64,000 nucleotides of DNA from Fontisphaera persica (GTDB lineage: Bacteria > Verrucomicrobiota > Verrucomicrobiia > Limisphaerales > Fontisphaeraceae), in assembly GCF_024832785.1 (NCBI RefSeq), contig NZ_CP116615.1, positions 4,340,001 through 4,404,000 on the forward strand, in the 5' to 3' direction. Made by a program: the position numbers and the translations under genes. The notes under the pieces were generated by a model that saw only the letters and a list, made by a program, of their open reading frames with translations, was not told the origin of the DNA and did no database searches. Of this stretch, positions 1-9,116 are shown in pieces (the stretch's first letter is position 1; each line of letters opens with the position of its first letter).

Positions 1-70
1 CTTCCATTTTTCCGGCCCGGGGTGGCTGCCCCGTAAAGCCAGACCGGCCAACCGTTGCATCGGCAAAGGC

Positions 71-1093
71 TTAGTCCACCACCCGCAGCCGGAAAAATTG
101 GGCCCGCACGGCAGGGGAGGAAGGCCAGGGCAGCTCGAAATGGGCATGGGTGAGGACGGGCGATGATTCCACCGTGGTCCATGCGCCTGTGGGCGTGGGA
201 GCAGTTTCCAGGAGGCAAAATTGGTTGGTGGCCATCCAACGCAGCCGCCAGTGGTCGAGTTCACGATGAATTTCCAGGCGCGGCGCGTGCCCGGGGGGTG
301 GCGCGAAGGCAAGATTCACCCACTCAGGATGGTCCACGAAGGGATTGCGGTTGTGCTGGTAAAGCTGGTCAATGAGATTGTTGCGGCGGCGCTCGGCGTC
401 ATCGGGCGGGTCGGCATGGTGCCATGCCAACAAAGTCCGCAGCCGGCCCATGTATGAGGCGCCGGTGACGATGTGATTGGTTTCGTCCGTCAGACGCAAC
501 GCCGGCTCGCCCAGGGTGTCGCCGGTGTAGCGTATGGCCATGTAGAACAAGGAACGCGCAATATCCCCGCGCACGGCGGGCGGCGCGGCCCAGGAGTTGG
601 TATCGCTGGAGCATTGGGGCGCTTCAAAATGGGCGGGCTGGCGGTAATCCGGCTCATTGGGGTCGCTTTCATCATAGTACTTGTTGCTGCGCAGGCCGTT
701 CACGGTCGCGTCATCGGGGTGGAGATGGTGAAGGTCACTGTAGGCCGGCTCGGCGCTGAACAGCCCCAGGCTGTTGGGCCAGCGATGCTCCCGATTCCAG
801 CCGGTGGCCGTGCCGAAGGTGGCAATGGGTTGATAACGCTGGGCGTAGGTGAGCCAGAGCAGATTCGTATCCTGCGGATGCTGCCACAACACGGCCAGGG
901 CGGCGCGGGTATCAGTGCGGGTGCTGCTGGTATAGGGGAGGGCGGTATGGCCGCGCACGATTTGATGCAAGGCTTCACGCAGCGGGCGCCCGGCTTTGCC
1001 CAGGGCCGGGGCGTAATAATCCGGGGCGGGCTGGGCGCTGACGTGCCATGCCAGCCAGAAAAGGCAGGGAGCCACGCTCCACCAGGGGCGCAT
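71..1093 (-). CDS. secreted endonuclease I family nuclease
   Basis: This is a probable exported nonspecific DNA/RNA endonuclease of the endonuclease I (EndA/Vvn) family, a metal-dependent beta-beta-alpha-metal nuclease. The diagnostic motif NREHRWPNS lies at residues 100-108 with the catalytic His at 103, followed by DLHHLHP at 120-126 and NGLRSNKYY. Residues 1-20 form a signal peptide ending in VSA, so it acts outside the cytoplasm, perhaps to scavenge nucleotides. I chose the ATG at 1093 because the open frame upstream begins only with TTG and because this start gives a clean signal peptide. The last ~75 residues, rich in Trp and ending in a beta-rich FFRLRVVD-like tail, are not part of the nuclease core. 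They resemble C-terminal beta domains common on secreted proteins of this group (inference). The gene diverges from the membrane protein gene at 1174, with 80 bp between them. Confidence 0.88.
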   Translation of the reverse strand: MRPWWSVAPCLFWLAWHVSAQPAPDYYAPALGKAGRPLREALHQIVRGHTALPYTSSTRTDTRAALAVLWQHPQDTNLLWLTYAQRYQPIATFGTATGWNREHRWPNSLGLFSAEPAYSDLHHLHPDDATVNGLRSNKYYDESDPNEPDYRQPAHFEAPQCSSDTNSWAAPPAVRGDIARSLFYMAIRYTGDTLGEPALRLTDETNHIVTGASYMGRLRTLLAWHHADPPDDAERRRNNLIDQLYQHNRNPFVDHPEWVNLAFAPPPGHAPRLEIHRELDHWRLRWMATNQFCLLETAPTPTGAWTTVESSPVLTHAHFELPWPSSPAVRAQFFRLRVVD

Positions 1094-1173
1094 GGCGCCC
1101 CAGCATAAACGGCGGACGGCGGAAAGCAAAGGTTTGGTTTGTCTTGGCCGGGATTTTCGGGCACAACTGGGCC

Positions 1174-3303
1174 ATGCGATTCATCCGCCGCGAATGGGCC
1201 TGGCTGTTGGGATTGATGGTGGCCGTCTTTTTGGTGTGGGGTCTGCATTACGACCGGCTAACCCCGGAAAATTGGAAGGTCTCTCCCTCATACGGCACCG
1301 ATTCCCTCTCCATGATGGCGTTAATCAAAGCGGCCAGCGAGGGGGATTTCGTGCCGTTTTTGCCCAAAACCATGAGCCGGTTGGGCGCACCGGACCAGGC
1401 CGCCTGGGACGATTATCCGCTCATGGAGGAGCTGTTCGTTTTTGTGCTGGGCATCTTTGCGCGGTGGTTTGGCCTGACGGCAGCGGCCAATTTCGGAGTT
1501 CTGCTGGGCCACCTCACCTCGGCCCTGGCCTTTTTCATCGTCTGCCGTTACCTGCGATATCACCGGGTTTTATCCATGGCGGCGGCCATTTTGTTTTCCT
1601 TTATTTACTATCACCTGTGGCGGAGTTTGCCGCACCTGGTGGTGGCGCTTTCTTACACCATTCCGCTCACACTTCTGAGCACCTGGTTGCTGGCGGGCAG
1701 CCGACGCCTGCGGTGGGGCGGAAAACCTTTCTGGTTTTGTGTGATTTCTGCTCTGCTCATCGGCCAGAGCAATCCCTATAACCTGAATCTATATTTTCAA
1801 CTAACCCTGCTGGGGCTGGCCGCGCATTGGATAACCCGCCGCCGCAAGCTCAATTTGAAAATCGGTGGCTTCTGCCTGGCACTGGCGGCCGCCATGTTTT
1901 TTGCCTGCAACCTCGACACCTTTCTTTACCAGTGGCAGCACGGCAAAAACACCGAGGGCTTCTTCCGCGCCTATTTCCAGTGCGAGCTGTACGGCCTGAA
2001 GCCCATGGAACTGCTGGTCCCGCCGCCGGAGCACAACGTGGGCGCCCTGGCGGCCATCGGTAAAAAATACGCCGCCTCCGCCTGGCTCAAAGGCGAAATG
2101 TTTTCCCCCTACCTCGGCCTGGTGGCCATTGGCGGGCTGGGCTGGATGATGCTCGAGGGCGCGCGCGCGGCCTTGCGCCGCACCCGGCGGCGCATCCCCA
2201 CCCACCTGCTGCAAGCCCTCTGGGTATTGCTCTATTCCATGGTGGGCGGCGTCAATTGTCTGATGGCCCTGGGCGGCGTGGTGTTGTTCCGCAGCTCGAA
2301 TCGTTACAGCATGTTCATCGCCGCCCTGGCCTTGCTTTTCCTTGTCAGCCGCGCCAGCCGCCTGGCCCGCCGCAAGACCGCAGCCTGGTCCTGGGGAGTG
2401 GCTGCCGCGGTGGTCCTGGTGGGCTTGCTGGACCAGTTGGCCCTGCCTTCCCACATCGGCCGCGCCACTCCGCAGACCGAATTGGGTAAACAAGTCCTGG
2501 CCGACCGCCAATTCGGCGCGGCCATGGAAGCCGCTCTGCCGCCCGGCACCCTGGTGTTTCAATTGCCCGTCATGGAATTTCCCGAGGCCGGCTGGGTCCA
2601 CCAGGCCAGCGACTATGAGATGCTGCGCCCGTATATGTTCACCAAGACCCTCCGGTTTTCCTACGGCCACATCCGCGGCCGCCAGCGCGAGGCCTGGCAG
2701 CACGAGGTGGCTCGCCTGCCCGCCGCCCAAATGGTGGCTGAACTGGAAAAATACGGCTTTGGCGCCATTTACCTCTGCCGCAAGGGCTACCAGGACAACG
2801 GCGAATCCCTCCTGAAACAAATCATCGAAGCCGGCCGCACCAATCTCATCGAGGATGAAATCAAGGAGCAGGTCTGCATCCGCCTGCAACCCGCCGCCCA
2901 GCCGCAAAAGCCGGTGACCGATGCGCTGGCTTTGCTGATTCCCCGCGCAGGATGGACCGCCACCGAGCGCACTACCGGCGGCGTGCGGCGGTGGTCCGCG
3001 GGCAATGCGCGCCTGGACTTCTTCAACCCTGCCCGGGCGGGCACGCCGTATTCCCTCAAATGCCAGATTGGCAGCCCCACCGCGCGGCTGGTGGTCATCC
3101 GGCATGGCGGCCGCGAAATCTGGCGCGGCCAGTTGGCGGCCGGCCAGATGGCCGTGGTGGACGCAGTGGTGGAAGCCGCCAAGGGCAACAACGTGCTGGA
3201 ATTCCTGACGGACACCCCCCCGATTCCCGCCGGCCCCAACACCCAGCAGGTCATTGCCTTTGCGGTCATTGACCTGAAAATCAGCCGGATGGGGGCGCCG
3301 TAG
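1174..3303 (+). CDS. polytopic membrane protein, possible glycan-related (function unknown)
   Basis: This is a 709-residue integral membrane protein I cannot assign to a named family with certainty. The N-terminal ~430 residues contain about ten hydrophobic segments, starting with RREWAWLLGLMVAVFLVWGL. The last ~270 residues look soluble. The overall plan, an early extracytoplasmic loop followed by a helical bundle and a C-terminal soluble domain, recalls GT-C type lipid-linked-sugar transferases and YfhO-like proteins, but I see no decisive motif. The ATG at 1174 starts directly before the first membrane segment. The frame continues upstream to 1048, but that extension is basic and would overlap the divergent nuclease gene. 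Its 3' end overlaps the convergent GT2 gene by 23 bp. The neighbouring sugar-nucleotide operon makes a surface-glycan role plausible, which is inference only. Confidence 0.6.
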   Translation: MRFIRREWAWLLGLMVAVFLVWGLHYDRLTPENWKVSPSYGTDSLSMMALIKAASEGDFVPFLPKTMSRLGAPDQAAWDDYPLMEELFVFVLGIFARWFGLTAAANFGVLLGHLTSALAFFIVCRYLRYHRVLSMAAAILFSFIYYHLWRSLPHLVVALSYTIPLTLLSTWLLAGSRRLRWGGKPFWFCVISALLIGQSNPYNLNLYFQLTLLGLAAHWITRRRKLNLKIGGFCLALAAAMFFACNLDTFLYQWQHGKNTEGFFRAYFQCELYGLKPMELLVPPPEHNVGALAAIGKKYAASAWLKGEMFSPYLGLVAIGGLGWMMLEGARAALRRTRRRIPTHLLQALWVLLYSMVGGVNCLMALGGVVLFRSSNRYSMFIAALALLFLVSRASRLARRKTAAWSWGVAAAVVLVGLLDQLALPSHIGRATPQTELGKQVLADRQFGAAMEAALPPGTLVFQLPVMEFPEAGWVHQASDYEMLRPYMFTKTLRFSYGHIRGRQREAWQHEVARLPAAQMVAELEKYGFGAIYLCRKGYQDNGESLLKQIIEAGRTNLIEDEIKEQVCIRLQPAAQPQKPVTDALALLIPRAGWTATERTTGGVRRWSAGNARLDFFNPARAGTPYSLKCQIGSPTARLVVIRHGGREIWRGQLAAGQMAVVDAVVEAAKGNNVLEFLTDTPPIPAGPNTQQVIAFAVIDLKISRMGAP

Positions 3304-4036
3304 CTGGGGCGGGGGGACGTCTCCGCCGTTTCCATTGACGGCGCCACCAGAACTTCAACAAATCGCGCAACGTGTCGCGCAGCACCTTCCAATTGCCGGA
3401 GCGGGCCACGCCCCGTTCCCGTGGCCAGTAGGGCAGGGTGATTTCGGCAATACGGCAGCCGCGGTCGCGGGCTTGGAAAAGGAGGCTGGGGGTTAAAAAG
3501 CCGGTGCTGGTGGCGGAAAAATCCAGGCTTTGCAGCACCTCGCGGCGGTACACTTGCACGAAATTATAATCCTTGAGCCGGAGGCCAAAGAAATTACGCA
3601 GGAGGAAAAGGTTTACGCCGGTAAGAAAGCGGCGATAAAGGTTGGAATCCGGGCGTTGGTCGCGGGCAATGGCCACCACCTCATGGCTTTGGAGCAGGGG
3701 AAACACGCGCTCCAGGTCCTCCAGATGAAACGGATAATCCATGGCATTGTGGGTGACCCAGTCCATACGCGCGGCCTGAAATCCGCGAATCAAACTGGCG
3801 CCCTGGCGCAGGTTGCGGGGGTTATGCAAGACCCGCACGCCGGGCAGTTGGCGCGCCAGAGTTTCGGCCAGCTCGCCGGTGCCGTCAGTGCTGCAATCGT
3901 TGACAATCAGGATTTCAAACTCCCGGCACAAGCGGCTCAGGGCCGCATGGCATTGCCGGAGGGTGGTTTCTATATTCTCCCGCTCATTGTAGGCGGGAAT
4001 CACCACGGAGAGACGGATGTCCCAGGGCGCAGCCAC
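3281..4036 (-). CDS. family 2 glycosyltransferase (DPM1-like), atypical DxD site
   Basis: This is a 251-residue GT-A fold glycosyltransferase of family GT2, dolichol-phosphate-mannose-synthase-like. It would transfer a sugar from a nucleotide donor to a lipid carrier or glycan. Seen: VVIPAYNERENI near the N terminus and IVNDCSTDGTGELA with the first acidic nucleotide-binding motif. Where relatives carry DADLQHPP, this protein reads THNAMDYPFHLEDLE, so the canonical DxD metal site is altered. No C-terminal membrane helices are present. The start is GTG at 4036, four bases after the stop of the upstream aminotransferase, and no ATG gives a better N terminus. It is the last gene of the amino-sugar operon, which suggests it uses or attaches that sugar. 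It overlaps the convergent membrane-protein gene by 23 bp. Confidence 0.85.
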   Translation of the reverse strand: MAAPWDIRLSVVIPAYNERENIETTLRQCHAALSRLCREFEILIVNDCSTDGTGELAETLARQLPGVRVLHNPRNLRQGASLIRGFQAARMDWVTHNAMDYPFHLEDLERVFPLLQSHEVVAIARDQRPDSNLYRRFLTGVNLFLLRNFFGLRLKDYNFVQVYRREVLQSLDFSATSTGFLTPSLLFQARDRGCRIAEITLPYWPRERGVARSGNWKVLRDTLRDLLKFWWRRQWKRRRRPPAPATAPPSG

Positions 4037-4040
4037 AGCT

Positions 4041-5180
4041 TCACACCAGCACTTCCTTGAGCACCTCCACCACGTAATCCTGCTCCTCCTCTGTCATGAG
4101 GGGAAAGAGGGGCAGGCACAGTGACCGCTGCGCGATGGCCTCGGTCACCGGCAGCCGGACCGGCCCGCAGACTGCCTGATAATAGGGCTGGTCATGGCAG
4201 GTGAGATTGTGGCGGCAGGCCACCCCGCGGGCCGCGGTGGCGGCGAGCAATTCGTCCCGGCTGTGGCGGCAACGGCCGGTCAACTTGACGATGTACCCCT
4301 GGTAATTGCTGCGGCAATGCGGCGGCACATACGGGATTTCCACTTCCGGCATGTCCGCCAGCAACTGGTCATACCGCCGAGCCAGCTCCTGCCGGCGGCG
4401 CACCACTTCGGGCAGCCGGCGCATTTGCACCAAACCCACCGCCGCCTGCAAATCGGTCATGCGGAAATTGTAACCCAGCACCTCGTATTGTTGGAGGAGC
4501 GCTCCTTTTGCCTGATGCCGTTTGAAATCGGAAACCGATGCGCCATGGGACCGCACCACCGCCGCGCGGGCGGCGAAGGCGTCGTCGTTGGTGGTAATCA
4601 TCCCCCCTTCGCCCATCGTGATCACCTTGCGCCCGTGGAAACTGAAACAGGCAGGATTGTTGGAATTGCCAATTTTGCGGTCTTTGTATTCCGCGCCCAG
4701 CGCCACGCCGGCGTCCTCCACCACCGGCAGCCCGAAACGTCGGGCCTCGGCTTCAATGGCGTCCAGTTCCGCTGGCAGGCCGTATTGGTGAATGGCAAGG
4801 ATGGCCCGGGTTTTTTCGTTCACCGCCGGGGCAATGGCGGCCGGGTCCAGGTTGAAGGTGCGCGGGTCAATGTCCACAAACCGCGGCAACGCGCCCGTGT
4901 GCCGCACAGCATTGGCACAGGCCGGGCACGTAAAGGAAGGCATGATGACCTCATGGCCCGGCCCCACTCCCAGCAGGTGAAAAGACAAAAACATCGCCGT
5001 CGAACAGGAGGTGGTGGCAATGGCATGCCGGGCGCCCACATACTCGGCCACCGCCCGCTCAAAGGCCGCCACTTTGGGGCCTTGGGTCACCCAGCCGGAG
5101 CGGATGACCTCCGCCACGGCGGCAATTTCCTCCTCGCCCATCCACGGGCGGGTGACCGGCACTTCCATGCGTTTGCTCAT
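4041..5180 (-). CDS. DegT/DnrJ/EryC1/StrS aminotransferase 1
   Basis: This is a PLP-dependent sugar aminotransferase, 379 residues, the usual size for the DegT/DnrJ/EryC1/StrS family. Such enzymes convert a keto-sugar nucleotide to an amino sugar. Visible family features are the opening VPVTRPWMGEEEIAAV, the SCSTAMFLSFHLLGVGPGHEV cofactor region, and the PLP-lysine segment FSFHGRKVITMGEGGM with the internal-aldimine Lys, then [14 protein letters not shown]. Its ATG overlaps the stop of the NeuD-like acyltransferase gene by four bases (ATGA), so the two are probably translated together. That pairing of aminotransferase and N-acyltransferase is the PglE/PglD arrangement used for 4-acetamido sugars. 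This is an inference, since no 4,6-dehydratase gene is visible here. It is closer in sequence to aminotransferase 3 (6979-8118) than to aminotransferase 2. Confidence 0.92.
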   Translation of the reverse strand: MSKRMEVPVTRPWMGEEEIAAVAEVIRSGWVTQGPKVAAFERAVAEYVGARHAIATTSCSTAMFLSFHLLGVGPGHEVIMPSFTCPACANAVRHTGALPRFVDIDPRTFNLDPAAIAPAVNEKTRAILAIHQYGLPAELDAIEAEARRFGLPVVEDAGVALGAEYKDRKIGNSNNPACFSFHGRKVITMGEGGMITTNDDAFAARAAVVRSHGASVSDFKRHQAKGALLQQYEVLGYNFRMTDLQAAVGLVQMRRLPEVVRRRQELARRYDQLLADMPEVEIPYVPPHCRSNYQGYIVKLTGRCRHSRDELLAATAARGVACRHNLTCHDQPYYQAVCGPVRLPVTEAIAQRSLCLPLFPLMTEEEQDYVVEVLKEVLV

Positions 5181-5866
5181 ACAGCAGAAAATCCTGACAC
5201 CAGACGTTTGAAATCAAAATGCTCGTCCACCTGGCCCACCACGCGCGCCGGCACCCCCAGCACAATGGCCCGTGGCGGAACCGGTTTGACCACCACGGCG
5301 CCCGCGCCTACCACCGCTTCCGCCCCCACACGCACGCCCGCCACCAGCACCGCCCCCGTGCTGACGTAGGCCAGCCGGCCAATGTGCACCGCTCCAGCGG
5401 TGGTCACCCCGGGGGCCACCCACGCCCCATCTTCCAGCACGCAATCATGGTCAATCGTGGCGCCGGTGTTGACGATGACCTGTCGGCCCAGCCGGGCTCC
5501 CGGTCCCACCACGGTGCCCGCGCATAAACAGGCGCCTTCACCCACCTGCGCCGTGGGCGAAACGATTGCCGAAGGATGAACCGCGGGTGCCAGCGCCACC
5601 CCGGCGGCCAGCACGCACTCCCCCACTGCCAGACGCGCCGTGCTCAATCCAATGGCCACATGCACACTCCCCTGGCCCTGCATCTGGTGCAAATATGCGC
5701 GCGTGCCCAGCACCGGCAGACCTTCGGGACTGGTGCCTGCCAGTTCCGGCCGGTCATCCAGCCAGCCGGCAACCGGGCGGCCGCTGGCGCGGAAAATATC
5801 CAGCACCACCCGGCCATGCGCCCCGGCGCCAAAGATGTAAATGGGTAAGGAATGGGCCACAGGCAT
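5177..5866 (-). CDS. NeuD/PglD-like sugar O/N-acyltransferase
   Basis: This is a left-handed beta-helix acyltransferase of the NeuD/PglD family, 229 residues. These enzymes transfer acetyl (or a similar acyl group) from CoA to an amino sugar or sialic-acid-type sugar. The N-terminal Rossmann-like part starts IYIFGAGAHGRVVLDIF. From about residue 90 the protein shows hexapeptide repeats (I/V-G-x-x-x-x), the segment NTGATIDHDC with the conserved catalytic His, and the C-terminal VGAGAVVVKPVPPRAIVLGVPARVV. I chose the ATG at 5864-5866 because it overlaps the preceding stop codon by one base (TAATG) and starts right at the Rossmann fold. The longer frame reaching 5950 adds a low-complexity Gly/Ala stretch inside the upstream gene. 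It lies between two aminotransferase genes and overlaps the next one by four bases. Confidence 0.88.
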   Translation of the reverse strand: MPVAHSLPIYIFGAGAHGRVVLDIFRASGRPVAGWLDDRPELAGTSPEGLPVLGTRAYLHQMQGQGSVHVAIGLSTARLAVGECVLAAGVALAPAVHPSAIVSPTAQVGEGACLCAGTVVGPGARLGRQVIVNTGATIDHDCVLEDGAWVAPGVTTAGAVHIGRLAYVSTGAVLVAGVRVGAEAVVGAGAVVVKPVPPRAIVLGVPARVVGQVDEHFDFKRLVSGFSAV

Positions 5867-6975
5867 TATTTCAAAGCCTCCGCCAGCGCCGCCACCACGC
5901 GCTGCTGCTGGGCTTCGGTCATTTCCGCAAACATGGGCAGCGAAAGACATCGCCGGGCCAGCGCTTCGGAGTGCGGGAAGTCGCCCGCTTGGTAGCCCAG
6001 ATGGGCATAAGCCTGTTGCAGATGCACCGGCACCGGATAGTGCAGGCCGGTTTCGATGCCGGCGGCCGCCAGCTTTTCCCGCACCTCATCGCGGCGATCG
6101 CATTCGATCACGTACAAATGCCATACGCTTTCGGTATCGGCAAAGAAAGCCGGGCGGGTCACCGGCAGGCCGGCAAGCCAGGTGTCATACCGCCGCGCAT
6201 GCGCCTGGCGCGCCGCATTCCAGGCGTCCAGCCGCTTCAGCTTGGCGCTCAGCACGGCCGCCTGCAGGCTGTCCATGCGATAATTGTAGCCCAGCTCCTC
6301 ATGATAATACCGCCGGCTTTGGCCGTGCTCTCGCAACCTTCGGGCGCGTGACGCCAAAGCTTCATCATCGGTGGTCAACGCGCCGCCCTCACCATACGCG
6401 CCCAGATTTTTGCCGGGATAAAAACTGAAGCAGGCCACGCGGCTCCATTGGCCGGCACGGCGGCCTCGATACCGCGCGCCGTGGGCCTGGGCGGCGTCTT
6501 CAATCACCGACAGGTTGTGACGGGCGGCAATTTCCCCGATGGGCGCCATGTCGGCCGGCATGCCATAGAGATGCACCGGCATTATGGCCTTGGTGCGGGG
6601 GGTGATGGCCGCCTCCAGCCGTGCGGGGTCCAGCGTCCGGCGGGCCGGGTCAATGTCCACAAACACCGGTCGCGCGCCCACATAGCTGATGGCCCACACC
6701 GTGGCAATGAAGGTCATGGGCACGGTGATGACTTCATCCCCCGGCCCGATGTCCAACACCCGCAAGGCCAGATGCAGGGCGCTGGTGCCGGAATTGCACG
6801 TAACGCAATGTTGGGTGCCGCAATACGCGGCAAACTCCCGCTCGAACACCTGCGTGGGCGGCCCCTGGGCGAAGCGGCAGGAATGGCAAATGTCCTCCCA
6901 CGCGGCAAACACCTCGTCGCGGATTTGGCGGTGTTGGGCCTGGAGGTCCAGAAACGGAACGGGGGGCTGGCTCAT
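5866..6975 (-). CDS. DegT/DnrJ/EryC1/StrS aminotransferase 2 (WlbC/WbpE-type candidate)
   Basis: This is a 369-residue PLP sugar aminotransferase. The start VPFLDLQAQHRQIRDEV is characteristic of the DesV/QdtB/WbpE branch of the family. Cofactor and lysine segments are visible as CNSGTSALHLALRVLDIGPG and FSFYPGKNLGAYGEGG, the Lys after PG being the PLP lysine, then LGYNYRMDSLQAAVL. Of the three aminotransferases in this operon it fits best with the WlbA-like dehydrogenase and WlbB-like acyltransferase encoded upstream. It could therefore form the C3 amino group of a 2,3-diamino-sugar nucleotide (inference from pathway logic). The gene is three bases from aminotransferase 3 and overlaps the NeuD-like gene by one base. 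Confidence 0.92.
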   Translation of the reverse strand: MSQPPVPFLDLQAQHRQIRDEVFAAWEDICHSCRFAQGPPTQVFEREFAAYCGTQHCVTCNSGTSALHLALRVLDIGPGDEVITVPMTFIATVWAISYVGARPVFVDIDPARRTLDPARLEAAITPRTKAIMPVHLYGMPADMAPIGEIAARHNLSVIEDAAQAHGARYRGRRAGQWSRVACFSFYPGKNLGAYGEGGALTTDDEALASRARRLREHGQSRRYYHEELGYNYRMDSLQAAVLSAKLKRLDAWNAARQAHARRYDTWLAGLPVTRPAFFADTESVWHLYVIECDRRDEVREKLAAAGIETGLHYPVPVHLQQAYAHLGYQAGDFPHSEALARRCLSLPMFAEMTEAQQQRVVAALAEALK

Positions 6976-6978
6976 AAA

Positions 6979-8118
6979 TCAGGAGGAGGCACGGGTCAAT
7001 ACTTCACGCAAAGCGCCAATCACCTGGTCTTGTTCCGCTTCGGTCATCTGGGGGTACAACGGCAGCAGCAGCGAATGGTCGCTGGCGGCCTCGGTGACGG
7101 GCAGGGACAGGTTGCCGTGGGTCAGACGATAGGGTCGCTCCCGGTGTGCCGTCATCACGCCGCGCCGGGTGGCAATGCCGCGGTCCAACAAGGCTTGCAT
7201 CAATGCCAACCGGCTCATCGGCAGCGTGGGCTGCAGCAGGATGGCAAAACTCTGGTAGTTGGTCTCCGCATAGGCGGGCACGGCCGGCACCTCAATGTGC
7301 GGCACGCCGGCCAGTTTCTCGCGATAACGCGCGGCCAGGGCGCGGCGGCGGGCCACCAGGCCGTCCAGGCGTTTCATCTGCTCAATGCCCACGGCGGCTT
7401 GAAGGTCGGTCATGCGGTAGTTGTAGCCAAATTCGTTGTGTTCCTCGAAAATCACCTTGTTGGCCTGATGGCGCACGGTATCGGGCACGCTCATGCCGTG
7501 CTGGCGGAGCACCTTCATCAAATGGGCATATGATTCATTGTTGGTGGTCACCATGCCGCCGTCACCCGTGCAAATCACCTTGCGTGGATGAAAGGAAAAA
7601 CAGGCCATTTCGGTGTGGGCCCCGATGGGCCGGCCCTTGTAACGCGAGCCTAAAGCACAGGCCGCGTCTTCAAATATCTTCACGCCGTAACGCCGGCCCA
7701 ATTCCAGAAACCGGTCAATGTCACACGGCAGCCCCAACTGGTGCACCACCATGATGGCTTTGGTGCGGGGCGTGATGCGGCGCTCCACATCGGCGGGGTC
7801 CAGATTAAAGGTGTGCGGTTCGACCTCGGCAAACACCGCCTGCGCGCCGGCATAGCGCACGGCGTTGGCGGTGGCAATGTAACTCATCGAAGGCACGATC
7901 ACCTCATCCCCCGGCCCCACCCCCAGCGCCACCAGCGCCAGATGCAACGCCGTGGTGCAACTGCTGCAGGCCACCGCGTAACGCGCGCCGGTGTACTCCG
8001 CCACCATGCGCTCAAACTCTGCCACACGCGGGCCTTGTGTCAGCCAGCCGCTGGCAATCACCTCCTGCGCCGCGCGCGCTTCTTCATCGCCCATGACGGG
8101 CTTGGTGATGGGTATCAT
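6979..8118 (-). CDS. DegT/DnrJ/EryC1/StrS aminotransferase 3
   Basis: This is a PLP-dependent sugar aminotransferase, 379 residues. It begins [18 protein letters not shown], contains [22 protein letters not shown], the PLP-lysine region [16 protein letters not shown] and [16 protein letters not shown]. The ATG at 8116-8118 overlaps the stop of the epimerase gene by four bases. The frame extends six codons upstream but those lie inside the epimerase gene. It and aminotransferase 1 share the same insert style around the HG-x-S-V-x-D segment and the RHQA motif, so they look like an older duplication. Substrate specificity cannot be read from the sequence. The product may transaminate a 4-keto sugar, as in ArnB/PseC/PerA-type enzymes. 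Confidence 0.92.
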   Translation of the reverse strand: MIPITKPVMGDEEARAAQEVIASGWLTQGPRVAEFERMVAEYTGARYAVACSSCTTALHLALVALGVGPGDEVIVPSMSYIATANAVRYAGAQAVFAEVEPHTFNLDPADVERRITPRTKAIMVVHQLGLPCDIDRFLELGRRYGVKIFEDAACALGSRYKGRPIGAHTEMACFSFHPRKVICTGDGGMVTTNNESYAHLMKVLRQHGMSVPDTVRHQANKVIFEEHNEFGYNYRMTDLQAAVGIEQMKRLDGLVARRRALAARYREKLAGVPHIEVPAVPAYAETNYQSFAILLQPTLPMSRLALMQALLDRGIATRRGVMTAHRERPYRLTHGNLSLPVTEAASDHSLLLPLYPQMTEAEQDQVIGALREVLTRASS

Positions 8119-9113
8119 GTGGCGTAAGCTTGCCATTGTTGGGCGGCCATGGCTTCCGCCCGCCAGGCCACCAGCCGCCGCAAGCCCTCTTCCAAACTGA
8201 CCTGCGCCTCAAACCCCAGCAGCCGCCGCGCCTTCGACACATCCGCCAGCCGCCGCGGCACCGGATTCACCTTGCGCAACGGTTGAAACTCCGGCTTCAC
8301 GTCCTCGTGGCCGGTCACTTTCAACAGGGTCTGCAAAAGCTGCAGCAACGTGGTTTCCTGGCCGGAGCCAATGTTGAACACTTCATCCACCAGCTCGCTT
8401 TTCGCGGCCAGGATATTGGCGCGGGCAATGTCCTCGCTGTAAATCATGTCCATGGAAGTGCTCCCATCCCCATGAATCTTGGGCGCCTCCCCCCGGTCCA
8501 GGCAGTCCAGCCAGCGGATGAGCACCTCGGTATATTTGCCGAACACATCCATGCGCGGGCCGTACACATTGAAGTACCGCAGCGCCACATAAGGCAGCTT
8601 GTACATGTCATAAAACGAACGATACATCCCCTCATTGGCCATCTTGGCCGCGCCGTACCACGTGCGGTTATTATAGGGAGGATGGCTTTCCGGCGTGGGG
8701 AACACATCCGCCGGCCCGTAAATGGAAGCGCTGCTGGCGGCCACCAGTTTTTTTACACCCGCCTCGACACAGGCCGTGGCCACGTTGAAGCTGCCTTCAA
8801 TCAGCACCTCCAGACACTCGCGCGGCTGCTCCGCGCAGGCCGTGATGCGAATGGCCGCCTGGTGAAACACCACGTCCACGCCCTCGAAATGGGGCCGAAT
8901 GTCCGCAAAATCCCGGATGTCCTTTTGCACCAGCTCCACGGAACCATGTTTTCGCGCCCACTCCAAATTATGCAGCGTGCCGCGCGTCAGGTTATCCAAG
9001 ATGATCAGGCGGCCTACTTGTTCCTGGCGAACGAGCAGATCCGCTATCGTGGAGCCAATCAGCCCGGCCCCGCCGGTAATCAGTACTGTTTTGCCTTTTA
9101 ATTCCATGAGCAT
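8115..9113 (-). CDS. NAD-dependent epimerase/dehydratase (extended SDR)
   Basis: This is a 332-residue extended short-chain dehydrogenase acting on a nucleotide sugar, most like UDP-glucose 4-epimerase/UDP-glucuronate epimerase relatives. The NAD-binding motif GGAGLIGS is near the N terminus. SSASIYGP supplies the catalytic Ser region, and YGAAK carries the catalytic Tyr and Lys, followed by [12 protein letters not shown], typical of the family. Two ATGs are possible, at 9113 and 9107. GGAG six bases before 9113 supports the first and AAGGG before 9107 supports the second. The gene starts three bases after the WlbB-like acyltransferase and overlaps the next gene by four bases. Which sugar it acts on is unknown. 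A second hexosamine epimer for the same glycan is a reasonable guess. Confidence 0.88.
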   Translation of the reverse strand: MLMELKGKTVLITGGAGLIGSTIADLLVRQEQVGRLIILDNLTRGTLHNLEWARKHGSVELVQKDIRDFADIRPHFEGVDVVFHQAAIRITACAEQPRECLEVLIEGSFNVATACVEAGVKKLVAASSASIYGPADVFPTPESHPPYNNRTWYGAAKMANEGMYRSFYDMYKLPYVALRYFNVYGPRMDVFGKYTEVLIRWLDCLDRGEAPKIHGDGSTSMDMIYSEDIARANILAAKSELVDEVFNIGSGQETTLLQLLQTLLKVTGHEDVKPEFQPLRKVNPVPRRLADVSKARRLLGFEAQVSLEEGLRRLVAWRAEAMAAQQWQAYAT

Positions 9114-9116
9114 CCC

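Noticed and set aside
1801-3105. Reverse frame of about 430 codons opposite the membrane protein
   Set aside because: Composition is Gln/His/Gly-rich shadow translation; the plus-strand membrane protein has coherent hydrophobic segments.
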